From positions 1-15,967 of the forward strand of contig JACQDO010000256.1 in NCBI GenBank assembly GCA_016201085.1: DNA of 15,967 bases, read 5' to 3'. This document shows positions 1 to 6,613 of this stretch, piece after piece (positions within the stretch are counted from its first letter, which is position 1; every line of letters starts with the position of its first letter). The position numbers were made by a program, and so were the translations under genes. This DNA is from Hyphomicrobiales bacterium (GTDB lineage: Bacteria; Pseudomonadota; Alphaproteobacteria; Rhizobiales; Xanthobacteraceae). Below the pieces are notes generated by a model. The model saw only the letters and a list, made by a program, of their open reading frames with translations, was not told the DNA's origin and did not search any database.

Positions 1-234
1 AGCGTGCTGGAAGCCGCGGTGGTCGGCCGCGTCGACGCCGAGGACCTGATCAAGCCGGAGGCCTATATCGTGCTCAAGCAGGGCATGGTCGGCGACGACG
101 CGCTCAAGGCCGCGCTCACCGACCTGTGCAAGGCGGGCCTGGCGCCGTACAAATATCCGCGCTGGATCAATTTCGTCACCGAACTGCCGAAGACCGCCAC
201 CGGCAAGATCCAGCGATTCTTGCTGCGGAAATAA
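1..234 (+). CDS. Acyl-CoA ligase, benzoate-CoA ligase type (C-terminal fragment)
   Basis: This is the last 77 codons of an AMP-forming acyl-CoA synthetase; the start lies left of the window. Such enzymes activate a carboxylic acid to an acyl-adenylate and then to the CoA thioester. What is visible is the small C-terminal domain, with APYKYPRWINFV followed by PKTATGKIQR, whose lysine is the conserved adenylation-step lysine of the family. The APYKYPR and GKIQRF wording is closest to benzoate- and hydroxybenzoate-CoA ligases, but the substrate pocket is outside the window, so the substrate is not determined. The gene converges on eutC with only four bases between the two stop codons. An aromatic acid ligase would suit the catabolic genes to the right, which is inference. 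Confidence 0.9.
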   Translation, partial: SVLEAAVVGRVDAEDLIKPEAYIVLKQGMVGDDALKAALTDLCKAGLAPYKYPRWINFVTELPKTATGKIQRFLLRK

Positions 235-238
235 GCCG

Positions 239-994
239 TCAAGGCCGCTCGATCGCCAAGCGGTCGGACTCGTCCTTCAGCCGCACGCCGGACAGGCGGC
301 GCGCGCGCATGGCGCGCAGCAAATGCGCCAGCTTGAAGGCCGCCTCGTCATAGCCGACGCCGCCGGGCCGGATATTGGAGATGCAATTGCGCTCGGCATC
401 GCTTGTCCGCGCGCCGGGCTGCCAGGTGAGATAGGCGCCCATGCTGTCGGGCGCGGACAGACCGGGGCGCTCGCCGATCAGCACCGCAACGCAATCGGCG
501 TTGAGCGCGCCGGCGATGACGTCGCCGATCGCTACGCGGCCGTTGGTCACGACGGCGAGCGGCGCGATGCGCCAGCCGTGGAGCTGCGGCAGCGCCTTGG
601 CCAGCACCGGCGCGGCATGTGCCTGCACCGCGCGCGCCGAGAGGCCGTCTGCGATCACAAAGACCACATCATGCCGGCCGGCATGCGGCGTCAGCTTGGT
701 GTCCTCGCCGGCGGCGAGGCGGCGGCCGAGGTCCGGCCGCATCAGGTAGCGCTGACGGTCTTCCACCGCGCTCGCAAGCCGCAACACCGGAAGGCCTAGA
801 GCGGAAAGGTCGGCGGCCAGCCGCGCCACATCCAGCGCCGCATGCACGGCGTCGCGCGCCCGCGCATGCGCCAACTGGAAATCGAGCAGCGGGCCGGTCG
901 AAAGCGAAGCCCCGCTGCGCTTGAGCCCAATGCGCGCCGCCGTCAGTTGGCGCAGGCGCGTCCACAGGTCGCCGATTTGCGGAACGTCGGTCAT
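239..994 (-). CDS. eutC: Ethanolamine ammonia-lyase small (light) subunit EutC
   Basis: EutC forms the adenosylcobalamin-dependent ethanolamine ammonia-lyase with EutB; the complex converts ethanolamine to acetaldehyde and ammonia in the cytoplasm. The 251-residue product has the typical core: an early STGPLLDFQLAHARARDAVH stretch, a central VVFVIADGLSA segment, and a C-terminal GERPGLSAPDSMGAYLTW followed by CISNIRPGGVGYDEAA. The frame is open upstream to 1144, but that would run through eutB. I chose ATG at 994 because AAGGA (1003-999) sits four bases before it. An in-frame ATG at 1015 lies inside the palindromic repeat and would add seven residues. The gene follows eutB by 56 bases, so co-transcription is likely. 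It looks intact; it is shorter than the enterobacterial form (about 295 residues), mostly at the N-terminus. Confidence 0.95.
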   Translation of the reverse strand: MTDVPQIGDLWTRLRQLTAARIGLKRSGASLSTGPLLDFQLAHARARDAVHAALDVARLAADLSALGLPVLRLASAVEDRQRYLMRPDLGRRLAAGEDTKLTPHAGRHDVVFVIADGLSARAVQAHAAPVLAKALPQLHGWRIAPLAVVTNGRVAIGDVIAGALNADCVAVLIGERPGLSAPDSMGAYLTWQPGARTSDAERNCISNIRPGGVGYDEAAFKLAHLLRAMRARRLSGVRLKDESDRLAIERP

Positions 995-998
995 GACT

Positions 999-1003
999 TC
1001 CTT
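999..1003 (-). promoter_or_regulatory. Ribosome binding site deciding the eutC start
   Basis: On the minus strand AAGGA lies four bases before ATG at 994. It follows an A-run next to the palindromic repeat, so eutC has its own initiation signal although eutB ends in that repeat. It favours 994 over the in-frame ATG at 1015 in the repeat arm. Confidence 0.6.
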
Positions 1004-1008
1004 TTTTT

Positions 1009-1059
1009 GGCGCATGATCTTATCCGAAAACCGGTTCCCGCTTTTCGGGATCATGCGCC
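1009..1059. repeat. Palindromic repeat (REP/RIME-like) between eutB and eutC
   Basis: A 51-base imperfect palindrome. Perfect 11-base outer arms GGCGCATGATC (1009-1019) and GATCATGCGCC (1049-1059) enclose a second inverted pair, CCGAAAA (1024-1030) and TTTTCGG (1042-1048), with a short central loop around CCGGTTCCCG. From general knowledge, sequences with GCATGATC arms and a CGGTTCCCG-like centre are dispersed in many copies in Bradyrhizobium-like genomes; the copy number here cannot be seen. The right arm contains the last two sense codons and TGA stop of eutB. The transcript would fold into a strong hairpin between eutB and eutC and could affect mRNA stability or read-through. It has no T-run directly after the stem on either strand, so it is not a clear intrinsic terminator. 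Confidence 0.85.
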
Positions 1060-2430
1060 CGGCAACAATGCGCGGAAACGGTCCGGCAATTCGCCCGGCC
1101 GAATACGGTTGGCCTTGTCCATCAGGCCCTGGCGCGTGAGCCAAACCTCGAATTCCGGCGCCGGCCTGCGGCCATAGAGATCGCGCATGGCGAGCGCGTC
1201 GTGGAACGAGGTGCTCTGATAGCCGAGCATGATGTCGTCGGCGCCCGGCACGCCCATGACGAAATTGACGCCGGCCGAAACCAAGAGCGCGAGCAGCGCG
1301 TCCATGTCGTCCTGGTCGGCTTCGGCGTGATTGGTATAGCAGACGTCGACGCCCATCGGCACGCCCATCAGCTTGCCGCAGAAATGATCCTCAAGGCCCG
1401 CGCGGGTAATCTGCTTGCCGTCGAACAGATATTCCGGCCCGATAAAGCCGACCACACTGTTGACCAGCATCGGCTGGAACGCGCGCGCCACCGCATAGGC
1501 GCGCGCCTCCAGCGTCTGCTGGTCGACGCCGTGATGCGCATCGGCCGAGAGCGCGCTGCCTTGCCCGGTCTCGAAGTACATGACGTTGTCGCCGATGCTG
1601 CCGCGCTTGAGCGAAAGCGCGGCTGCGCGCGCCTCCTGGAGCAGCGCCAGATCGACGCCGAAGCTTTTGTTGGCGGCTTGCGTGCCGGCGATCGACTGGA
1701 ACACCAGGTCGACCGGGGAGCCCTTGCCGATCAGGTCGAGCGTGGTGGTGACATGCGCCAGCACGCAAGATTGCGTCGGGATGTCGAGCTTCAGCCTGAT
1801 CTCATCGAGCATGCAGAGCAGCGCGTGCGCGCGATCCGGACTGTCGGTGGCCGGATTGATGCCGATGACGGCATCGCCCGAGCCGAGCAGCAGGCCGTCG
1901 AGGATGCTGGCGGCGATGCCGCGCGCGTCGTCGGTCGGATGGTTGGGTTGCAGGCGCACCGACAGGCGGCCGGGCAGGCCGACGGTGTCGCGGAACCGGG
2001 TCACCACCGCGCACTTCGCCGCCACGATCATCAAGTCTTGCAGGCGGCTGATCTTGCTCACGGCCGCCGCTATTTCCGGCGTGACGCCGGGTGAAAGCCG
2101 CGTGAGCGTGTCGATGGTGGCCTCGTCCGACAGCAGCCAGTCGCGAAAAGCCCCAACGGTGAGATGCGCGACCGGCCCGAAGGCCGCCTTGTCGTGGCTG
2201 TCGACGATCAGCCGCGTCACCTCGTCGCTCTCGTAAGGAACCACAGCCTCGTTCAGGAAGGTGGTGAGCGGCAGGTCCGCCAAGGCGTATTGCGCGGCGA
2301 CGCGCTGTTCGCCGCTTTCGGCGGCAAGACCGGCGAGCCGGTCGCCGCTGCGCAACGGCGTGGCCTTGGCCAGCAGCGTCTTGAGATCGGCGAACGTGTA
2401 GCGTTGTGCTCCGATGGTCGCTGCGTACAT
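1051..2430 (-). CDS. eutB: Ethanolamine ammonia-lyase large (heavy) subunit EutB
   Basis: EutB is the catalytic TIM-barrel subunit of ethanolamine ammonia-lyase, which uses a radical from adenosylcobalamin to deaminate ethanolamine. The 459-residue length matches the family. Recognisable blocks are RLQPNHPTDDARG, which carries the family's active-site Arg, then GINPATDS, YFETGQGSALSADAHHG with the substrate-contacting Glu, and FIGPEYLFDGKQ. I chose ATG at 2430 (MYAATIGAQRY); four codons upstream an in-frame TTG at 2442 exists but is less likely. No strong Shine-Dalgarno sequence is visible. The gene starts 39 bases after the zinc alcohol dehydrogenase gene and its stop codon lies in the palindromic repeat. 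No reactivating factor EutA, acetaldehyde dehydrogenase or microcompartment shell gene is present in the window. Confidence 0.96.
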   Translation of the reverse strand: MYAATIGAQRYTFADLKTLLAKATPLRSGDRLAGLAAESGEQRVAAQYALADLPLTTFLNEAVVPYESDEVTRLIVDSHDKAAFGPVAHLTVGAFRDWLLSDEATIDTLTRLSPGVTPEIAAAVSKISRLQDLMIVAAKCAVVTRFRDTVGLPGRLSVRLQPNHPTDDARGIAASILDGLLLGSGDAVIGINPATDSPDRAHALLCMLDEIRLKLDIPTQSCVLAHVTTTLDLIGKGSPVDLVFQSIAGTQAANKSFGVDLALLQEARAAALSLKRGSIGDNVMYFETGQGSALSADAHHGVDQQTLEARAYAVARAFQPMLVNSVVGFIGPEYLFDGKQITRAGLEDHFCGKLMGVPMGVDVCYTNHAEADQDDMDALLALLVSAGVNFVMGVPGADDIMLGYQSTSFHDALAMRDLYGRRPAPEFEVWLTRQGLMDKANRIRPGELPDRFRALLPGA

Positions 2431-2469
2431 CGCGGGCCCCAAAGGTCGGGATTCGGAGCCGATCTTAGC

Positions 2470-3579
2470 TTAAAATACAATCACCCCGCACAGGTTTTGG
2501 CCCGCCTCGAGGTCGGCATAGCCCTGATTGACCTCGTCCAGGCTATATGTGCGCGTGATCAGCTCCTTGAGCTTGATCTCGCCGCGCCGGTAGAGCGCGA
2601 GCAAATCCGGGATTTGCAGGCGCGGGCTCTGGAAACCATAGACCGCGCCCATGATCGCCTTCTGGGTGACGAACAGCTCCAGCGGCGGGATCTTGATCTC
2701 GGTCACGGTGTCGGGCGTGAGCGCGGTCACCACCACATTGCCGGCCTTGGCGGTGGCGCGGAACGCCGGCAGCAGCGTCGCCGGCGGATCGATGCAGACG
2801 AAGCTGTGCGAAACGCCGACGCCGTCGGTCAATGCCAGCACCGCCTTGGTCAGCGCCTCGCCGGTGGCGTTGACGCCGTGCGTGGCGCCGAACTGCTTGG
2901 CCCAGTCGAGCTTGGCCGGCACGATGTCGGCGGCGATGATGGTCGTGGCGCCGGCGAGCTTTGCTCCTTGCACCACGTTCATGCCGTCGCCGCCACAGCC
3001 CACCACCAGCACGCTGTCGCCGGGCTTGACCTTAGCGCGGTTGCGCGCCGCGCCAACGCCGGCCGGCACGCCGCAGGCCACCAGGCTGGCGAGGTCGAGC
3101 GGTATGTCCTTGTCGATCGCCAGCACGGAAGCCTGATCGACCACCGTGCGCTCGGCAAAGCCGCCGATCATGCAGAAGGCGCCGACGTCCTTGCCGTCGC
3201 GGTCGTGCCGGCGACAGGTGCCGTCGAGCTGCGGCCCCTGTGTGATGCGCGGGCCTTCGGCGCACAGATGATGCAGGCCCTGCGCGCACCAGCGGCAGCG
3301 GCCGCAGCCGGGGATGAAGGTCAACACGACGTGGTCGCCGACCGCGATGCCTTTCACGTCGGCGCCTATGGCCTCGACCACGCCGGCGGCCTCATGGCCG
3401 AGCACCATCGGCTGCATCGCCACCCGGCGCTCGCCGCGCATGACGTGCAGGTCGGTGCGGCACAGCCCGACGGCGGCAACCTTGACCAGCAGTTCGGACG
3501 GCTTCGGTGCATCGAGACCGATTGTCTCGACCGCAAGCGGCGCTCCCACTCCGCGAAAGACGGCGGCGCGCGTCATCAT
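2470..3579 (-). CDS. Zinc-dependent alcohol dehydrogenase (MDR superfamily)
   Basis: A 369-residue medium-chain alcohol dehydrogenase, expected to interconvert an alcohol and an aldehyde or ketone with NAD(P). The catalytic zinc ligands are Cys40 (GLCRTDLH), His62 with Glu63 (LGHEAAG) and Cys169 (ACGVPAGVG). The structural zinc site is complete, with Cys92, 95, 98 and 106 in the 2-2-7 spacing. The nucleotide-binding loop at about 194-199 reads GCGGDG, with Asp where most relatives have a small hydrophobic residue. The start at 3579 overlaps the ABC ATPase stop as ATGA; a second ATG follows directly at 3576. This points to translational coupling with the transporter operon. The next gene is eutB, so acetaldehyde or ethanol is one possible substrate, but coupling to the transporter favours the same pathway as the upstream genes. 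The specificity is unknown. Confidence 0.9.
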   Translation of the reverse strand: MMTRAAVFRGVGAPLAVETIGLDAPKPSELLVKVAAVGLCRTDLHVMRGERRVAMQPMVLGHEAAGVVEAIGADVKGIAVGDHVVLTFIPGCGRCRWCAQGLHHLCAEGPRITQGPQLDGTCRRHDRDGKDVGAFCMIGGFAERTVVDQASVLAIDKDIPLDLASLVACGVPAGVGAARNRAKVKPGDSVLVVGCGGDGMNVVQGAKLAGATTIIAADIVPAKLDWAKQFGATHGVNATGEALTKAVLALTDGVGVSHSFVCIDPPATLLPAFRATAKAGNVVVTALTPDTVTEIKIPPLELFVTQKAIMGAVYGFQSPRLQIPDLLALYRRGEIKLKELITRTYSLDEVNQGYADLEAGQNLCGVIVF

Positions 3580-4352
3580 GGCGCGGCCTTGGCCGGCGTT
3601 GGGTCGACCGCCAGCACCTGCATGATCGCGTCATGGGCCTGTTTTCTATGGGTTTCATCGGCGCCGGTGAGCCGCGTCTCGTAGGCGATGCGCGCCGGCC
3701 GGTGGAACACCAGCACGCGGTCGCCGATCTCCATCGCCTCGCCGAGCTGATGGGTAATGAACACGGCGGTCTTGTTGCTTTGGCGCACCAGCCGCACGAA
3801 TTCGGCGCGCAGGTCCCGCGCGGTCATCTCGTCGAGCGCCGAGAACGGCTCGTCGCACAGCAAAATTTCCGGGTCGACCGCGAAGGTGCGCGCGATCGAC
3901 ACGCGCTGGCGCATGCCGCCCGACAGCGCGTGCGGATAGTCGTTCTCGTGGCCGGCGAGGCCCAGCCGCGTCATCCATTGTCGTGCGGTCGCCTCCGCCT
4001 GTTTGGGATCGGTATCGAGGATTTGCAGGCCGAGCATCACATTGTCGAGCGCGGTGCGCCACGGCATCAGCCGGTCGCCCTGGAACACGATGCCGATCTT
4101 GCCGCGGAAGAATTCGAACTCGCGAAACGGGTCGTGGCCGACCACACGCGCCTCGCCGGAGCTCGCCTCGGTCAGCCCGGCGACGATGTTGAACATGGTC
4201 GACTTGCCGCAGCCGGTCTTGCCCAATACGGCGACGATCTCGCCTTTGGCGATCTCGAACGACAGCTTGTCGACCGCGACGAAATCGCCGCGCCCGTCCG
4301 GGCGCTGGAACGCCTTGCTCACGTCCTTGAAGCGGATGACGGGCTCAATCAT
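3576..4352 (-). CDS. ABC importer ATP-binding protein (SsuB/TauB/NrtD type)
   Basis: The 258-residue ATPase of an importer, energising uptake at the inner face of the cytoplasmic membrane. All motifs are present: Walker A GKTGCGKST (44-52), Q-loop Gln91 in IVFQGDRLMPW, signature LSGGMRQRV (143-151), Walker B ILLCDEP with D-loop SALD (163-174), and switch His201 in FITHQ. Length and the MPW sequence after the Q-loop match the nitrate, taurine and aliphatic sulfonate ATPase group. It lies three bases after the permease gene and overlaps the alcohol dehydrogenase start by four bases. The substrate cannot be told from this subunit. Confidence 0.94.
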   Translation of the reverse strand: MIEPVIRFKDVSKAFQRPDGRGDFVAVDKLSFEIAKGEIVAVLGKTGCGKSTMFNIVAGLTEASSGEARVVGHDPFREFEFFRGKIGIVFQGDRLMPWRTALDNVMLGLQILDTDPKQAEATARQWMTRLGLAGHENDYPHALSGGMRQRVSIARTFAVDPEILLCDEPFSALDEMTARDLRAEFVRLVRQSNKTAVFITHQLGEAMEIGDRVLVFHRPARIAYETRLTGADETHRKQAHDAIMQVLAVDPTPAKAAP

Positions 4353-4355
4353 AAT

Positions 4356-5126
4356 TCACATCGCCCGCTCGGACACCGCGCGATAGCGCAGCGCCCATGC
4401 CTCGATGGCGTTGATGGTCTGCTGCACCACCAGCACGAACAGCACAAGTTGCAGCGTCCAGGCCATGGCGCCGGCCATGTCGAACAACTGCTGTTGGCGC
4501 AATAGCTGATAGCCGACGCCGCCGGTAGCGCCGACCAGCTCGGCCACCACCACCACGCGCGCGGCGTTGCCGAGGTTGACTTTCCACGCCGTCAGAATGC
4601 CCGGCACGATGGTCGGCACGATCAGGAAGCGGAACAGCGTCCATTTGCGCGGCCGGAACGACATGGTCATCTCGAACAGGTCCTTCGACATCGAGCGGAA
4701 GGCGTCGAGGATCTGAAAGGTAAAAGCCGGCAGCGTGGTCATCACCATGATGAACAGCACGCGGAACTCGATGCCGTGGAACCAGATGATGGCGAACACC
4801 ACCCAGGACAGCGCCGGAATGCCCTGGAAAAACGTCAGCACCGGCGCGATGAAATTTTCCGCCGTTTTCGACTGGCCGATGATCATCGCCAGGATGCCGC
4901 CGAGGATGAAGGCGCCGAACAGTCCGCCGAAGATGCGCCAGGCGGTCAGCAGCACGTCGAACAGCAGCGAGCCGGTGGTCAGCACCTCGATGGTGCGCGC
5001 GACGATCTCCGGCACCGGCGGAAACAAGAAGGGCGGGAAGATCATCGACATGATCTGCCAGATTGCCGCCAGCACGATCATGCCGGCGGTGGCCTGGAGA
5101 GCGCGAACGGTGCGCGAGTTGGTCAT
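4356..5126 (-). CDS. ABC importer permease (SsuC/TauC type)
   Basis: A 256-residue integral membrane permease in the usual size range of the SsuC/TauC family. Hydrophobic segments occur near residues 12-31, 65-84, 101-117, 121-137, about 190-205 and 222-241. The cytoplasmic coupling loop that docks on the ATPase is at about 152-171, but it deviates from the consensus EAA-x3-G-x9-I-x-LP: it has Glu152, Met-Thr in place of the two Ala, Arg158 in place of the near-invariant Gly, and Pro171. Its ATG at 5126 overlaps the stop of the binding-protein gene as ATGA, and the ATPase gene follows three bases after its own stop. The three genes clearly form one transporter. Confidence 0.93.
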   Translation of the reverse strand: MTNSRTVRALQATAGMIVLAAIWQIMSMIFPPFLFPPVPEIVARTIEVLTTGSLLFDVLLTAWRIFGGLFGAFILGGILAMIIGQSKTAENFIAPVLTFFQGIPALSWVVFAIIWFHGIEFRVLFIMVMTTLPAFTFQILDAFRSMSKDLFEMTMSFRPRKWTLFRFLIVPTIVPGILTAWKVNLGNAARVVVVAELVGATGGVGYQLLRQQQLFDMAGAMAWTLQLVLFVLVVQQTINAIEAWALRYRAVSERAM

Positions 5127-6115
5127 TTCATCGGCTTCATGTAGATCGTGTCGCTCGACGGCAGCGCCTTGAAATAGCCGACGTCGACGCCGGCCTTGTA
5201 GACCGCCTCGATCTGCTTGGCGATTTCGCCGGCCGCCACCACGCTCATGCCGAGCCGGTCGTTCGATCGGATCAGCGACACCAGCGCATCGCGGTCCGCC
5301 GGCGTCGACTTCGGCGCCATCAGCTCGGCCGCCTTTTCAGGATTCTTGGCGATGAACTCGCCGGCCTCCTTGTAGGTGGCGTAGAGCTTGGGGATCAGCG
5401 CCTGGTTCTGCGCGATCCAGTCATCATGCGCGGCAAGGCCGAGATAGGGAATGCGCTCGCCGCCGGCGAATTTGCTCCAGGTCTTGGCGACGTCGGTGTC
5501 GAGCATGCGGATCTCCGGCTTCTTGGCCTTCAGCAGCGTGTAGGCCGGCTCCCACAATTGGATGGCGTCGGCGCGGTCGGCCAGCGCATAGCCGACCAGG
5601 CCGGGCGGCGCGGTGTTGACCACCTGGATTTTCGATTTGTCGACACCGAGCTGCTTGGCGAAGAACTCGAACATCACGAAATTGGTGGTCGAGCCGGCGG
5701 CGGCGAGCTGTTTGCCTTCCAGGTCCTTGACCGACTTGATCTCGGGCCGCGAGGTGACGACGGTGCCCCAATAGTCGAACAGGTTGAACAGGTACTTCAC
5801 CTTGACGCCGCGCTGGTCGGCGAGGCCGACGGTGAGCAGCGCGGCGCTGCCGCCGACCTTGAACTCGCCGGAGTTGAATTGCGTGGTGTAGGCATCCGGC
5901 GGCCGCTCGACGAATTCGATGTCGAGGCCGTGCTTGGCATCTAACTTCTCCGCCTTGATGATCGGCGGCATGAAAGCGCCAAGCGAGGGGAAGCCGAACA
6001 CCACGATGGTGATTTTCGACGGCGCTTGCGCGGCGGCGGGCACCGGCATCAGCGCCGTGGCGGCGAATGCGCCCGCGATCAGGACTGCGCGCACGAGTGC
6101 GGAAAACTTTGTCAT
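5123..6115 (-). CDS. ABC importer periplasmic substrate-binding protein (SsuA/TauA/NMT1-like)
   Basis: A 330-residue periplasmic binding protein that delivers substrate to the permease and ATPase encoded just downstream. Residues 1-29 are a Sec signal peptide: Lys3 and Arg9, a hydrophobic core, and a likely cleavage near PAAA-QA. The mature part starts with the KITIVVFGFPSLGAFMPPI strand-helix typical of this fold, and later has the KSVKDLEGKQLAAAGSTT hinge block and QLWEPAY, seen in sulfonate, nitrate and NMT1/THI5-type binding proteins. The start is well supported by GGAGG five bases upstream. The gene follows coxG-like by 35 bases, so the transporter belongs to the same gene run as the Mo hydroxylase. 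The ligand is unknown; a small organic anion would fit the family and the context. Confidence 0.93.
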   Translation of the reverse strand: MTKFSALVRAVLIAGAFAATALMPVPAAAQAPSKITIVVFGFPSLGAFMPPIIKAEKLDAKHGLDIEFVERPPDAYTTQFNSGEFKVGGSAALLTVGLADQRGVKVKYLFNLFDYWGTVVTSRPEIKSVKDLEGKQLAAAGSTTNFVMFEFFAKQLGVDKSKIQVVNTAPPGLVGYALADRADAIQLWEPAYTLLKAKKPEIRMLDTDVAKTWSKFAGGERIPYLGLAAHDDWIAQNQALIPKLYATYKEAGEFIAKNPEKAAELMAPKSTPADRDALVSLIRSNDRLGMSVVAAGEIAKQIEAVYKAGVDVGYFKALPSSDTIYMKPMK

Positions 6116-6120
6116 CGAAT

Positions 6121-6125
6121 CCTCC
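6121..6125 (-). promoter_or_regulatory. Strong ribosome binding site of the transporter binding-protein gene
   Basis: GGAGG on the minus strand, five bases before ATG at 6115, in the 35-base gap after the CoxG-like gene. It is among the best Shine-Dalgarno matches in the window. A strong signal here is expected because periplasmic binding proteins are usually needed in excess over permease and ATPase. Confidence 0.7.
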
Positions 6126-6150
6126 CGAAGCTTGATCGACGTATCGTTTC

Positions 6151-6606
6151 TTATTGCGGTACCGGCGCCGCGGTCTCGCGCCGCAGCGACTTGAAGAACA
6201 GCCCGATCAGGTGCTTGGCGACGCCTTTCAGGATACGCTGCCCGACGCCGGCGACCAGCCCGCCGATCTCGCCCTCGCCACTATAGCGCATGAGCGTACC
6301 GCTGGGCTGTTGTTCGAGCGAAAAGGTCGCGGCGCCGCTGCCCTGGCCGAGCGTACCGGATACCGATACGGCGACCTTGCATTGCCCCGGCGGCTGTTTG
6401 TCGGAGAGCGAAATCTCGCCCTCGAAGCTGCCGCCGACCGAAGCTACTTTCAGGTTGAGGATCAATTTAAAGCGGTCGTCGCCCTGCGGGATCATCTCCT
6501 TGCAGCCCGGGATGCATTTCACCAGCACGGCGGGATCGTTGAGCGCGCGCCACAGCGTCTCGATGCCGACTTCGAAAATTTCCTCGCCGCCGATATCGAG
6601 CTTCAT
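6151..6606 (-). CDS. CoxG-like SRPBCC protein (CO dehydrogenase subunit G family)
   Basis: A 151-residue protein of the CoxG family (START/SRPBCC fold). It shows the family pattern: an N-terminal GEEIFEVGIETLWRALNDPAVLVKCIPGCKEM stretch broken here at several conserved points, then FEGEISL, a GEGEIGGLVAGVGQR turn, and a C-terminal helix ending in FFKSLRRE. In CO dehydrogenase systems CoxG links the Mo enzyme to the membrane, and recent work suggests a role in quinone delivery; many Mo hydroxylase operons that are not CO dehydrogenases also carry it. The frame extends to 6651, but that extension overlaps the upstream gene; ATG at 6606, seven bases after that stop, gives the normal N-terminus (MKLDIGGEE). 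A role with the Mo hydroxylase is likely by position. Confidence 0.9.
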   Translation of the reverse strand: MKLDIGGEEIFEVGIETLWRALNDPAVLVKCIPGCKEMIPQGDDRFKLILNLKVASVGGSFEGEISLSDKQPPGQCKVAVSVSGTLGQGSGAATFSLEQQPSGTLMRYSGEGEIGGLVAGVGQRILKGVAKHLIGLFFKSLRRETAAPVPQ

Positions 6607-6613
6607 TGGGCGC

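Noticed and set aside
1009..1059. Intrinsic terminator between eutB and eutC
   Set aside because: The stem is strong but has no T-run directly after it on the minus strand, and its arms match a dispersed palindromic repeat type better.
2164..3684. Open frame of 506 codons on the plus strand
   Set aside because: Runs opposite eutB and the complete zinc alcohol dehydrogenase; low-complexity composition, no recognisable motif.
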